A program made the translations under genes and the position numbers. 64,000 nt of DNA from Rathayibacter sp. VKM Ac-2760 (GTDB lineage: Bacteria; Actinomycetota; Actinomycetes; Actinomycetales; Microbacteriaceae). The notes under the pieces are model-generated. The model saw only the letters and a program-made list of their open reading frames with translations, was not told the DNA's origin and did no database searches. Shown piece after piece: positions 35,525-44,060 of this stretch. How positions within the stretch are numbered: the stretch's first letter is position 1; every line of letters starts with the position of its first letter. Where the stretch lies: NCBI RefSeq assembly GCF_009834185.1, contig NZ_CP047173.1:1860001-1924000 (forward strand), written 5' to 3'.

Positions 35525-35566
35525 ATATTCGAACATGTGTTCGAGTATGTCAATCGCCACCGACAT
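35525..35566 (-). promoter_or_regulatory. Composite SOS promoter: LexA box, sigma-A elements and a RecA-NDp-like element
   Basis: Reading the minus strand, a perfect -35 TTGACA (35553-35548) and -10 GAATAT (35530-35525) are 17 bp apart. The spacer together with the edge of the -10 holds a 16-bp LexA box TCGAACACATGTTCGA (35544-35529) that fits TCGAAC-N4-GTTCGA exactly. The -10 ends 6 nt before the imuA' ATG, so the mRNA should be leaderless. Just upstream, ATGTCGGTG (35566-35558), 8 nt, then CATACT (35549-35544) matches the RecA-NDp element (TTGTCRGTG-N8-TANNNT) at 8 of 9 and 2 of 3 fixed bases. That second element is inference. Confidence 0.85.
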
Positions 35567-35670
35567 CCGCCGCGCCGGGTGCCGCACCGGTGGACAGGGC
35601 CTCGGATCACCCCCTGTGGAGGAGCTCCGACACCCCTCCGCCCCGCCCCTCCGCGGGCCGGGTCAGGCCG

Positions 35671-37464
35671 TCAGACCCGCAGCCCGTGGCCGAACCGGAA
35701 CAGCGGATCCGCCGTGTCGAACGGCACGTCCGGCCGCCGGGCGGCCGCCGCCGCCATCGAGCGCGGAAGATCCATCGGCAGTGTGCCACGCGCCTCCGAC
35801 ACTCCGAACACCACGTCGAGCACCGCGGCCCCCGACGCACCGAAGTCGCCCAGCAATGCCGCCGCGGAACCGACCAGCGGAGTGAGGATCGCCGGCCGGT
35901 CGAGGAACACGTCGACGACCGTCGGCACCTGCGCCGCCACCTGCAGCACGTGATCCACCACCTCGTCCGGGAAGTCGAGCGAGCCCGCGTGGAAGACGTT
36001 CTCGAACGCCGTCGCGCGCCGCTCGAACGGCGCCTGCAGCCGGATCACCGCGAGCTCCGCCTCCGCCGGCGCATCGACGACGACGCCGTACTCCGCGGCG
36101 ACCGCCGGATCGATCCCCTCGACGTAGAGCCGGAGGCCCCGCCGTGCCGGCAGGACGCCGTCCTGCGCCAGCACCGTGATCGCCGCGCGCTGGGCCGCCT
36201 CGCCCGCCGCGCGGAACTCCGCCGAGCCGACCACCGTCTCCGCCGCCGCCGCGTCGACCGCCCGCTCGTCGAACAGCCCGAGCACGAACTTCTCCCGCAG
36301 CAGCCGCCGCGCGGACGCGTCGAGCCGCTCCTCGACCACCGTCCCGCCCTCGACCAGGGCGACCAGCGTCTCCGGGATCGACTCGCCGCCGAACTGGTCC
36401 ACGCCGGCCTCGAGCGCCTTCGCCATCCGCTCCGGGACCGACAGGTGCTCCACGCCCCAGGCGCGCGCCACGTGGTGGTCGCCCATGATGTCCGAGTCCG
36501 AGAGCAGTCCCCAGTCGGTGCAGACGATGCCGTCGAAGCCGAACCGCTCGCGCAGCAGCCCCGTGATCACCGAGCGGTTGAAGCCGAAGCCGACCTCCTC
36601 GTGCTCGGTCCCCACCGGCATCCCGTAGTACGGCATGATCTGGCTCGTGCCCGCCTCGAAGGCCTTCACGAACGGCCGCAGGTGGTACTCCGCGTTGCCG
36701 CCGGGATAGACCTGCTCGCGGCCGTAGGGGAAGTGCGGGTCCTCGCCGTCCTTCTGCGGTCCGCCGCCGGGGAAGTGCTTGATCATCGTCGCGACCGACC
36801 GCGCTCCGAGCGATTCGCCCTGGAAGCCACGGATGTAGGCGGCGCCCAGCCGCCCGGTCAGCTCGGCGTCCTCGCCGAAGGTGCCGACCTGCCGCGCCCA
36901 GCGCGACTCCGTCGCCAGGTCGATCTGCGGGTGCAGCGCGACGCGCAGGCCGACCGCGAGGTACTCCTGGCGCGCGATGTCGCCGAAGCGCTCGACCAAG
37001 GCCTCGTCGCCGATCGCGGCGAGCCCGAGCGGCTCCGGCCACTGCGAGAACGCCTCCGCCTGCGCCCCGGTGCCGGGGTTGTCGGTGAAGGAGTGGCGCG
37101 GATCGGTGGAGAGCGTCACGGGGATGCCGAGCCGGCTCGACGCCGCCAGCTCCTGGACGCGGTTGTGCCACTCGGCGAGCTCGCGCGCCGTAGCGGTCCC
37201 GCCGCCGAGCAGGTTGAAGTGCGACATCCGCTTCTCGAGCACCATCGCCGCGGTCGAGGGCAGTCCGAACGCGCCGTCCTCGGCGAGCGCCCCGCCCTCG
37301 CCCATCACGACCATGGTCTGGAAGAACAGCCCCGCCTTCTCCTCCAGCGTCATCTGGCCGAGCAGGATCTCCACCCGCTCGTCCACGGGTCGCAGCGGAT
37401 CGAGGTAGCGGCGGTCGATCTGCTCGTCGAGCGGGTCGCCTGCGGGTGCCGACGTCGGTGTCAT
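35671..37464 (-). CDS. Glycoside hydrolase family 3 (beta-glucosidase/xylosidase type)
   Basis: This 597-residue exo-glycosidase has the two-domain GH3 layout. The barrel has PVTLSTDPRHSF near residue 126, SVATMIKHFPGGGPQKDGEDPHF near residue 230 and the nucleophile in GIVCTDWGLLSDSD near residue 315. The second alpha/beta domain starts near residue 390 with ITVLAQDGVLP and ends at LFRFGHGLRV. There is no signal peptide, so it would act on imported oligosaccharides. The ATG at 37464 has GAAGGA upstream. It is divergent from the ProB-like gene and separated by 57 nt from the imuA' promoter, so its end lies close to the SOS promoter. The exact sugar is unknown. Confidence 0.88.
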   Translation of the reverse strand: MTPTSAPAGDPLDEQIDRRYLDPLRPVDERVEILLGQMTLEEKAGLFFQTMVVMGEGGALAEDGAFGLPSTAAMVLEKRMSHFNLLGGGTATARELAEWHNRVQELAASSRLGIPVTLSTDPRHSFTDNPGTGAQAEAFSQWPEPLGLAAIGDEALVERFGDIARQEYLAVGLRVALHPQIDLATESRWARQVGTFGEDAELTGRLGAAYIRGFQGESLGARSVATMIKHFPGGGPQKDGEDPHFPYGREQVYPGGNAEYHLRPFVKAFEAGTSQIMPYYGMPVGTEHEEVGFGFNRSVITGLLRERFGFDGIVCTDWGLLSDSDIMGDHHVARAWGVEHLSVPERMAKALEAGVDQFGGESIPETLVALVEGGTVVEERLDASARRLLREKFVLGLFDERAVDAAAAETVVGSAEFRAAGEAAQRAAITVLAQDGVLPARRGLRLYVEGIDPAVAAEYGVVVDAPAEAELAVIRLQAPFERRATAFENVFHAGSLDFPDEVVDHVLQVAAQVPTVVDVFLDRPAILTPLVGSAAALLGDFGASGAAVLDVVFGVSEARGTLPMDLPRSMAAAAARRPDVPFDTADPLFRFGHGLRV

Positions 37465-37575
37465 GGGCGCGTCCTTCCAGAGGGGAGCCCTCATCGGCTC
37501 CGCGAGAAGGATACGACGAAAACCGACCGGCACTCGGGAAATCCGCGCCAGGCGGGGCCGCCGCGAGCACGCCCC

Positions 37576-37581
37576 TACCAT
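37576..37581 (+). promoter_or_regulatory. -10 element, leaderless start of the ProB-like gene
   Basis: TACCAT ends 7 nt before the ATG at 37589, which favours that start over the in-frame ATG at 37580 that overlaps it. Confidence 0.5.
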
Positions 37582-37588
37582 GGGAGCC

Positions 37589-38926
37589 ATGTCCGACGCC
37601 CTGCCCGACTCCGCCGCGACCGCCTCGTCCCCCGCGGAGCCGCGGCGGACCCTCGTGGTCAAGATGGGCTCGAGCTCGGTGACCAAGCAGTCGGGTCCGG
37701 ATCCCGTCCTCCTCGCCAGCGCGCTCGAGAGCGCCTTCGCCGCCCGAGACCTCGGCTGGGACGTCGTCCTCGTCTCCTCCGGTGCCGTCTCCTCCGGCCG
37801 CGCGCTCTTCGCCCGCGCCCAGGACGCGCCGATCAGCCCGCGCCTCGCCGCGGCGGTCGGGCAGACCGTGCTGATGGGCTTCTACCGGTCGGTCGCCGAG
37901 CTCTCGGGGTCCCTGGTCGCGCAGATCCTGATCGGCGAGTCCGATCTGGCCTCACCGAAGCAGATGGCGCACGTCGCCGAGGCGATCCGGCACGCGCTCG
38001 ACGCGGGCGTGGTGCCGATCGTGAACGGCAACGACACCATCGACTCCGCCGGCTCCGACAACGACGGCGTGGCCGGCGGCCTCGCGATGCTCCTCGGCGC
38101 CGATCTGCTCCTGCTGCTCACCGACGTCCCCGGCGTCTTCGCCGGCAGCATCGCGGAGGGCGTGCACCTCGACGAGCTGGGCATCGCCGAGCTGCGCAGC
38201 ATCGGCGTGCAGAAGGGCGGCACCGGCCGAGGCGGCATCCGCTCGAAGCTGCGCGCGGCCGAGCTCGCGGCGCACAACGGCGTCTCGACGCGCATCGCCG
38301 GCGCCCGCACGCCCGAGGTCATCCTCGGCGCGCTCGACGGCCCCGGCCCCGGCACGCTCGTCCGCGCCGTGCACGGGCACCCCGTCGTGGAGCAGCGCTG
38401 GATCTCGGGCGTCGCGACCTCGCGAGGCCGCGTCGAGATCAACCTCGAAGCCGAGCGGAGCATCGCCGCCGGCTCGAGCCTGTTCGCCTCCGGGATCAAG
38501 CGCGTCTCCGGCGACTTCGTCGGCGGCGACGTGATCGAGGTGCGAGCGCTCAGCGGCGAGCTGCTGGCGCGGGGCGTGTCCCGGGTGTCCTCGCGACTGC
38601 TCACCCTCGTCCGGGCGCTGCGGGTCGACGAGATCGCGCGCGTGTTCGTCGCCGTCCTCGCTCACGCCGCAGAGGCGGATCCCGCGGCGGTCACCCGCGA
38701 CGGCGACCGCCCTCAGCTGACCCGCGCGCTCGAGTACGCCCGCGCCCTCTCCGTCGAGCACGGCCGCGCCGTGGCGATGGAGATCGTCTCGCTGTTCCCC
38801 GCCGAGAGCATCGCGGCGCTGGTCGGCCAGGGTGCGGCGGTCGAGGAGCTCGTCGAGCGCTACACGCGGCTCGTCCGGACGCTGGCGATCATCGGCAACG
38901 AGCAGCTGGCCGTCTTCCGCGACTGA
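37589..38926 (+). CDS. Glutamate 5-kinase-like protein with PUA domain and extra C-terminal domain
   Basis: This 445-residue protein matches glutamate 5-kinase in its amino-acid-kinase domain (residues about 20-265): LVVKMGSSSVT near residue 23, VLVSSGAVSSGRA near residue 54, PIVNGNDTIDS near residue 143, LLTDVPGVF near residue 182 and KGGTGRGGIRSKLRAA near residue 208. A PUA domain follows (about 270-350). The last 95 residues, from RVDEIARVFVAVLAH to the end, have no counterpart in the 360-380-residue ProB I know. It is not next to proA or obg, so it may be a second, specialised kinase. GH3 is divergent. Confidence 0.78.
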   Translation: MSDALPDSAATASSPAEPRRTLVVKMGSSSVTKQSGPDPVLLASALESAFAARDLGWDVVLVSSGAVSSGRALFARAQDAPISPRLAAAVGQTVLMGFYRSVAELSGSLVAQILIGESDLASPKQMAHVAEAIRHALDAGVVPIVNGNDTIDSAGSDNDGVAGGLAMLLGADLLLLLTDVPGVFAGSIAEGVHLDELGIAELRSIGVQKGGTGRGGIRSKLRAAELAAHNGVSTRIAGARTPEVILGALDGPGPGTLVRAVHGHPVVEQRWISGVATSRGRVEINLEAERSIAAGSSLFASGIKRVSGDFVGGDVIEVRALSGELLARGVSRVSSRLLTLVRALRVDEIARVFVAVLAHAAEADPAAVTRDGDRPQLTRALEYARALSVEHGRAVAMEIVSLFPAESIAALVGQGAAVEELVERYTRLVRTLAIIGNEQLAVFRD

Positions 38927-38957
38927 CGGCGCCGGGAGTCCGCTCCGCGGCACGGAT

Positions 38958-39005
38958 CGCGCCAGACGATATGAATCGCGCCAGATCACTGCATAGAACG
39001 CGCCA
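38958..39005. repeat. Three short CGCGCCA direct repeats
   Basis: The motif CGCGCCA recurs at 38958, 38977 and 38999 (spacings 19 and 22), with an inverted TGGCGC at about 39030, inside the gap between the ProB-like gene and the small gene at 39113. The spacing of about two helix turns is compatible with a protein-binding array. No factor can be named. Confidence 0.4.
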
Positions 39006-39112
39006 TCACTGGGCTCTCCGTGTCACTTATGGCGCTCGCCAGGGCCCCGCATGCTCTTCTGTCCTCCTCAGGAACGGCGCCGCTCACCGGCGCCCCGATG
39101 GATTGGATCAGC

Positions 39113-39406
39113 ATGAGCGCCTCCGCAATCGCCCCCGTACTCACGAGCGCGGCCCGCACCCGCCGTCCGGTCGACGGACCCATCTCGGTCGAGAGCTACC
39201 AGTCGGCCCGCCTCGCTCGCCGGCTCGCCCTCGTCGAGAAGACGATCCGCGAGTGCGAGCGCGCCCTGCGCGGCTCCTTCGACCGGCGCACCGGTGCCGC
39301 CGTCCCGCCCGCCGTCGGCGCCCACCGCGACCAGCTCCTGAGCAACCTCGCGGTCGAGCACTCGCTCGCCGAGCGGCTCCGCGGAGCCCTCGGCGCCTCC
39401 GCCTGA
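39113..39406 (+). CDS. Small hypothetical protein
   Basis: This 97-residue protein is rich in Ala, Arg and Leu. After a Ser/Ala-rich N-terminus it is predicted to be mostly helical: SYQSARLARRLALVEKTIRECERALRG near residue 26, then a loop, then DQLLSNLAVEHSLAERLRGAL. No family is recognised. The start is uncertain: an ATG at 39098 is also in frame, and 39113 is preferred for a weak GGAT upstream. Short repeats stand upstream and the SIMPL gene 94 nt downstream. Codon use is like its neighbours, supporting a real gene. Confidence 0.55.
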   Translation: MSASAIAPVLTSAARTRRPVDGPISVESYQSARLARRLALVEKTIRECERALRGSFDRRTGAAVPPAVGAHRDQLLSNLAVEHSLAERLRGALGASA

Positions 39407-39500
39407 CGGTCCTGCCCTCCCGACGGTCCTCTTCGCCTGAAGGTCGTCCCCGGCCGGCGACCCGCTGGGCACTCGGAGCCCGATGCGGCACCATGGCCGC

Positions 39501-40148
39501 ATGGTCACCATCACCGTCGCCGGACTCGCCCAGCACTTCCACCCCGCCGAGCGCGGCACCGTCCGCCTCGAGATCCGCCGCGAGTCGCGCTCGCGCCCCC
39601 AGGCGCTCGCCGAGGTCACCGCGCTGCACGCCCGCGTGCGCGAGGAGGCCCGCGCCGAGCAGGCGTCCGGAGCGGCGACCTGGTGGTCGGCCGACCAGGT
39701 GTCGGTCTCGACGATCCAGCGGTACCTCAAGGATTCGGACGTGACCGAGCTCTTCCACGTCGCGGCGGCGAGCGTCCGGGTGAAGTACCGCGACTTCGAC
39801 GCTCTCGGCCGCTGGGTCGCCTCCGTCTCCGAGGTGCCGGGGATCGTCGTCGGCGGAGTCGACTGGGACGTCACGGCCGCCCGCCGCGCGAGTGCCGAGC
39901 GCGAGGTCCGGGTCGCCGCGGTCCGGGATGCGCGTGAGCGCGCCGCCGCCTACGCCTCCGCCCTCGGGCTCGGCGAGCCCCGGGTGCTGACCCTGTTCGA
40001 GCCCGGACTGCGCCCGCACACCCGGATCGAGGGCGGCTCGGCCGTGATGAGCCGCGCCATGGCCTTCCAGGCCCAGGAGCAGCTCGCGCTCAAGCCGGAG
40101 GACATCGAGGTCTCGGCCTCCGTCTCCGCCGACTTCGAGGCGAGCTGA
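39501..40148 (+). CDS. SIMPL-domain protein
   Basis: This 215-residue protein fits the SIMPL family. It opens with a VTITVAG strand, has a paired conserved half (VSTIQRYLKDSDVTELFHVAAASVRVKYRDF), then PGIVVGGVDWDV near residue 115, and a helix ARERAAAYASALGLGEPRVL near residue 139. The final strand is DIEVSASVSADFE. SIMPL proteins are usually secreted or bind partners such as kinases, but here no signal peptide is seen, so a cytoplasmic form is likely. The ATG at 39501 is 6 nt after a weak CACCAT -10. The role is unknown. Confidence 0.78.
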   Translation: MVTITVAGLAQHFHPAERGTVRLEIRRESRSRPQALAEVTALHARVREEARAEQASGAATWWSADQVSVSTIQRYLKDSDVTELFHVAAASVRVKYRDFDALGRWVASVSEVPGIVVGGVDWDVTAARRASAEREVRVAAVRDARERAAAYASALGLGEPRVLTLFEPGLRPHTRIEGGSAVMSRAMAFQAQEQLALKPEDIEVSASVSADFEAS

Positions 40149-40216
40149 GCGGCGATCCTCGCGCGCGCGCCTCCGTGAGCGGGAATAGCGCGGCTCCGTC
40201 CGGCGCTGAAGCAGTC

Positions 40217-41251
40217 ATGGTCTCGCGCATCGGCTTCCTCTCCTTCGGCCACTACCAGTCCGTGCCGGGGTCGCTGACGCACACCGCGCGGGACGTCCTC
40301 CTGCAGACCATCGAGCTCGCCGAGGCGGCCGAGGAGATCGGGATCGACGGCGCCTACGTCCGCGTGCACCACTTCGCCCCGCAGCTCGCCTCGCCGTTCC
40401 CGCTGCTGTCCGCCATCGCCGCGCGCACCCGCCGGATCGAGATCGGCACCGGCGTCATCGACATGCGCTACGAGAACCCGCTCTACATGGCGGAGGAGGC
40501 GGCCGCGACCGACCTCATCTCCGGCGGACGACTCGAGCTCGGCGTGAGCCGGGGATCGCCCGAGACCGCGCTGCGCGGCTCCGAGGCCTTCGGCTACGTC
40601 CCGGAGGCGGGCACGACCGACGCGGACCTCGCCCGCCGCAAGGTGCAGCTCTTCCGCGAGGCGCTCGCCGGAGCACCCGTCGCCGAGACCGACCCGGCCC
40701 GCTCCGGGTTCTCGAGTCCGCTCGCGATCGAGCCCCGCTCACCCGGTCTCGAGGACCGCATCTGGTGGGGCGCCGGCAGCTTCGCCACCGCGCGCTGGGC
40801 GGCCGAGCAGGGCATGAACCTCCAGTCGTCCACCCTCCTGCTCGAGGAGGAGGGCGTCCCCTTCGACGAGCTCCAGGCGCGCCAGATCCGCGAGTACCGC
40901 TCGGCCTGGGCCGAGGCCGGCTGGGAGCGCACCCCGCGCGTCTCCGTCTCGCGCAGCGTCCTCCCGATCACGACCGACCTCGACCGCCTCTACTTCGGCG
41001 GCCGCGGCGAGCGCGACCAGGTCGCCTCCCTCGAGGGCGTCCGCGCCCGCTTCGGCCGCAGCTACACCGGCGAGCCCGACCGCCTCGCCGAGGAGCTCGC
41101 CGCCGACGTCGCCGTCCAGGAGGCGGACACCCTCCTCCTCACCGTCCCCAACCAGCTCGGCGTGGAGTACAACGCCCGGCTGCTGCAGACCGTCGCCGAC
41201 GCGATCGCCCCGGCCCTCGGCTGGTCGCCCGCGGGAGTCGTCGCCGCCTGA
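40217..41251 (+). CDS. LLM-class flavin-dependent oxidoreductase
   Basis: This 344-residue luciferase-like monooxygenase has the TIM-barrel pattern: RIGFLSFGHYQS, AEEIGIDGAYVRVHHFAPQ near residue 37, FPLLSAIAARTRRIEIGTGVIDMRYENP near residue 62, and ATDLISGGRLELGVSRGSPE near residue 98. DRIWWGAGSFATARWAAEQGMNL near residue 178 supplies the flavin pocket. It uses FMN or F420 to oxidise an unknown substrate. No flavin reductase gene is adjacent. The ATG at 40217 is placed to match the conserved start; upstream codons add only a low-complexity tail. It converges on GH2 with a dispersed repeat between them. Confidence 0.88.
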   Translation: MVSRIGFLSFGHYQSVPGSLTHTARDVLLQTIELAEAAEEIGIDGAYVRVHHFAPQLASPFPLLSAIAARTRRIEIGTGVIDMRYENPLYMAEEAAATDLISGGRLELGVSRGSPETALRGSEAFGYVPEAGTTDADLARRKVQLFREALAGAPVAETDPARSGFSSPLAIEPRSPGLEDRIWWGAGSFATARWAAEQGMNLQSSTLLLEEEGVPFDELQARQIREYRSAWAEAGWERTPRVSVSRSVLPITTDLDRLYFGGRGERDQVASLEGVRARFGRSYTGEPDRLAEELAADVAVQEADTLLLTVPNQLGVEYNARLLQTVADAIAPALGWSPAGVVAA

Positions 41252-41255
41252 CGAA

Positions 41256-41384
41256 TGCTGGTCGAGTAGCCCCGGAGGGGCATATCGAGACCCCGCGTCA
41301 TCAGCACAACGGGTCTGCAAACTTCGCTTCCGGAGAGGGTGCATCTCGATGCGCCCGCTCCGCGGGCTACTCGATCAGCAGGGG
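41256..41384. repeat. Dispersed intergenic inverted-repeat element, copy 3 (both arms)
   Basis: The left arm is TGCTGGTCGAGTAGCC ... CATATCGAGACCC and the right arm is GCATCTCGATGCGCC ... GGCTACTCGATCAGCA. The middle differs from the other copies. It lies between the convergent LLM and GH2 genes. Confidence 0.8.
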
Positions 41385-41425
41385 ACGCGCCGCCTGACGA
41401 AGGGGAGTGGCTGCGCTGTCGATCC

Positions 41426-43837
41426 TCAGCTCGCCGAGAGCTCGATCCTGACGTCGTCGAGTCCGTCTGACGAGACGAGCACGGTGATCGGCCCCGCGCC
41501 GGTCGGACGGACCACGGCGAGCGCGCGGCCGTCGAAGGTCGTCCGCTCGGTGGCGTCGAAGCGCTCCGTGGTGGCGGGTGCTCCGCTGCCGAAGCCCGCG
41601 AGCAGGCCCGCGCCCTCGACGGTGACCGAGACGACCCGGTCCGCGCCCGTGAACAGCACGCCCGCCGCGTCCCGCAGCTCGATCGCGAGGAAGCAGAGGT
41701 CGGTGTCGTCCGCGCGCAGCTCCGTGCGGTCCGCCGTCGCGGTCAGCACCGCAGGTCCGACCGCGGACACGAACGAGGTGCGTCCCGTCTCGCGTCCGGA
41801 CCGATACGCCACCGCCGTCAGCGCGCCCGGCTGATAGACCGTCTCGATCGACGCCAGCATCGGCCGCACCCCGCCGACCGCAGCACGCGCCACCTCGACG
41901 CCGTCGAGCAGCAGCGCCACCTCGTCCGCGTCCGCCGCAACCTCGACGGTGACGGGGGAGTCCTCGAAGCCGGGCCAGGTCCAGGAGTCGACCGAGTCGC
42001 TCCACGCCCACGGCGACTGCATCGTCACCGTCTGCCCGTGCCGCTCCGGGCGCACCACCGCGATCGCCGGCTCCGAGCGCAGCCCGAAGACGATCTCGCG
42101 GTAGTAGGACGCGGGCCGCCGCCACCCGGTGATGTCGAGATCGCCGCACCACGCCGTCAGGTACGGGTACTCGCGCTCCAGCGCCCCGTTCGCCGCCGGG
42201 TCCTCCGCGTAGGAGGTGGCGCCGATCCCGACCTCGCCGAGGTAGTCCCAGCCGGTCCAGGTGAAGTCTCCGATCACGTTCGGGTTCGCCAGCACCTTCG
42301 GCCAGAGGTCGCCGATCTGCGAGGGGAAGGTCTCGGACCCGACGATCACACGCTGCGGGAAGAGCTCGGCGTCGCTCGCGTAGCGGCCGTCGGCGTAGTT
42401 CAGCCCGAGCACGTCGAGCGCGGCGCTCGATTCCGCCGTGCGGCGGGTGACGGCGTCGGAGGAGCCGATCGCCGCCATCATCCCGGCTCCGGCCTCGCCC
42501 ATGAGCTCGTTCAGCCCCTGCTCCGAGGCGAGGATGCTGTCGAGCTCGTCGAGCACCGCCAGCGTCGGATTCACGCCGTTGGTGACGGGCCGCGTCGGGT
42601 CGAGCAAGCGCACGTGCTCCGCGAGATCGCGGGCCAGCACCGCGCCGTGCGGGGTGCCGACCTCGACGATCTCGTTGCCGATCGAGTAGAGGATGACGCT
42701 CGGGTGGTTGTAGTCCTTCGCGACCAGCGACTCCAGGTCGGCCCGCCACCACTGGGCGAAGTCGAGAGAGTAGTCGTGGTGCGTCTTGCCGCGCACCCAC
42801 ATGTCGAAGGCCTCGTCCATCACGAGCATGCCGAGGCGGTCGCAGGCGTCGAGCATCGACGGCGAGGCGGGGTTGTGCGCCATGCGGATTGCGTTGAAGC
42901 CCGCCTCCTTGAGCAGCTGGATCCGCCGCTCCTCCGCCCGGGCGATCGAGGCGGCGCCGAGGACGCCGTTGTCGCTGTGGATGCACGCGCCGCGCAGCAG
43001 CACGGTCTCGCCGTTGATCCGCAGTCCCTTCCGCGGGTCGACGGTGACGGTGCGGATGCCGTGCACGGTGACGACGTCGTCGCCGACCCCGATGCTCGTG
43101 CGGGCGCTGTGCAGGGCGGGGGAGTCGACGCTCCAGAGGGCCGGCTCCTGGACGTAGAGGCGCTGGCGCACCAGGGCGGTGCGACCGGGGGCGACGGTGA
43201 CCGGAGTCGTCGCGCGCTCGACGACGTTCCCGGACGGTCCCGAGAGCTCCGTCGAGACCGTGAGGGACGAGGTTGTGAGTCCGCGGTTGACGATGCTGGC
43301 AGCGACCTCGACCACGGCCTGGTCGTCCTCGACGCGCACGGTCGTGATCCGCACGCCGTCCGGCTCGATGTGCACGGGCTCGTCGACGTGCAGCAGCACC
43401 GGCCGGTGCAGCCCGGCGCCGGCGTACCAGCGCGAGTCCTGGCCCGAGCGCACCTCGATCCGCAGCGTGTTCGTCTCACCGAAGCGCAGGAACGGCGTCA
43501 GCTCCACGAAGAAGCGCGCGAAGCCGTCGGCGCGGTTCCCCGCGAACTCGTCGTTGAGGAAGACCATCGCGTGCCGGTAGGCGCCCTGCACCTCGAGGCG
43601 CACGACCCTGCCCGCCCAGTCCGCCGGCACGTCGAAGCTCTTGACGTAGGAGTAGGCGCCGCCCGGGTAGTAGGCCGCGCCGCCCTTGGACACCGCCTCC
43701 GGCGAGCGCTCGGCATCGCGCAGCGCGTCGTGCGGCAGCGTCACCGCAACGGAATCGTCGGCGCCGCCCTGCACCGCGGCGAACGGCCCGCGCGGTGCCC
43801 GGACGATCCAGCCGGAGGTGAAGGAGGTGGTCGTCAT
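41426..43837 (-). CDS. Glycoside hydrolase family 2 (beta-galactosidase/glucuronidase type)
   Basis: This 803-residue protein has the GH2 order: a jelly-roll sugar-binding domain (GGAYSYVKSFDVPADWAGR near residue 57, then EVQGAYRHAMVFLND), an immunoglobulin-like domain, and a TIM barrel (GINGETVLLRGACIHSDNG near residue 272, HNPASPSMLDACDRLGMLVMDEAF). The acid/base Glu is in VILYSIGNEI near residue 387, and the nucleophile Glu is in RVIVGSETFPS near residue 497. A C-terminal beta-sandwich of the DUF4982 type follows. No signal peptide is seen, so it acts inside the cell. A GAAACTATTTC dyad upstream suggests LacI-type control. The sugar specificity is undetermined. Confidence 0.9.
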   Translation of the reverse strand: MTTTSFTSGWIVRAPRGPFAAVQGGADDSVAVTLPHDALRDAERSPEAVSKGGAAYYPGGAYSYVKSFDVPADWAGRVVRLEVQGAYRHAMVFLNDEFAGNRADGFARFFVELTPFLRFGETNTLRIEVRSGQDSRWYAGAGLHRPVLLHVDEPVHIEPDGVRITTVRVEDDQAVVEVAASIVNRGLTTSSLTVSTELSGPSGNVVERATTPVTVAPGRTALVRQRLYVQEPALWSVDSPALHSARTSIGVGDDVVTVHGIRTVTVDPRKGLRINGETVLLRGACIHSDNGVLGAASIARAEERRIQLLKEAGFNAIRMAHNPASPSMLDACDRLGMLVMDEAFDMWVRGKTHHDYSLDFAQWWRADLESLVAKDYNHPSVILYSIGNEIVEVGTPHGAVLARDLAEHVRLLDPTRPVTNGVNPTLAVLDELDSILASEQGLNELMGEAGAGMMAAIGSSDAVTRRTAESSAALDVLGLNYADGRYASDAELFPQRVIVGSETFPSQIGDLWPKVLANPNVIGDFTWTGWDYLGEVGIGATSYAEDPAANGALEREYPYLTAWCGDLDITGWRRPASYYREIVFGLRSEPAIAVVRPERHGQTVTMQSPWAWSDSVDSWTWPGFEDSPVTVEVAADADEVALLLDGVEVARAAVGGVRPMLASIETVYQPGALTAVAYRSGRETGRTSFVSAVGPAVLTATADRTELRADDTDLCFLAIELRDAAGVLFTGADRVVSVTVEGAGLLAGFGSGAPATTERFDATERTTFDGRALAVVRPTGAGPITVLVSSDGLDDVRIELSAS

Positions 43838-43907
43838 GGTGCGTCCGTTCGATCGAGGTCGTCCGGCACGGCACCGGGCGAGAGGTGAGACCCGTACTTT
43901 CGACGAG

Positions 43908-43918
43908 GAAACTATTTC
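43908..43918. promoter_or_regulatory. Candidate sugar-regulator operator upstream of GH2
   Basis: GAAACTATTTC is a GAAA-N3-TTTC dyad, about 70 nt before the GH2 start, in an AT-richer patch unlike the surrounding DNA. A second GGTTTC follows at about 43923. The form resembles operators of LacI-family regulators of actinobacterial glycosidase genes. Confidence 0.4.
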
Positions 43919-44047
43919 ATTCGGTTTCTCACCCGGCGAGAGCCTAGGAGCGGCGCTGTCAGAGGTCAAGAAGACGTGCCCTCGGTGCAGTTCTCTCCGT
44001 TCGCGTCCTCGCCTCGGATGACCGGGGCACTTCCCTTGCGTGATCGA

Positions 44048-44053
44048 TAGGCT
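44048..44053 (+). promoter_or_regulatory. -10 element, leaderless start of the HTH gene
   Basis: TAGGCT ends 7 nt before the ATG at 44061. Confidence 0.45.
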
Positions 44054-44060
44054 TCCTCTC

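Noticed and set aside
37465..37588. LacI-type operator in the GH3/ProB-like divergent gap
   Set aside because: An AAAACCG patch near 37520 is suggestive, but no dyad symmetry could be found.
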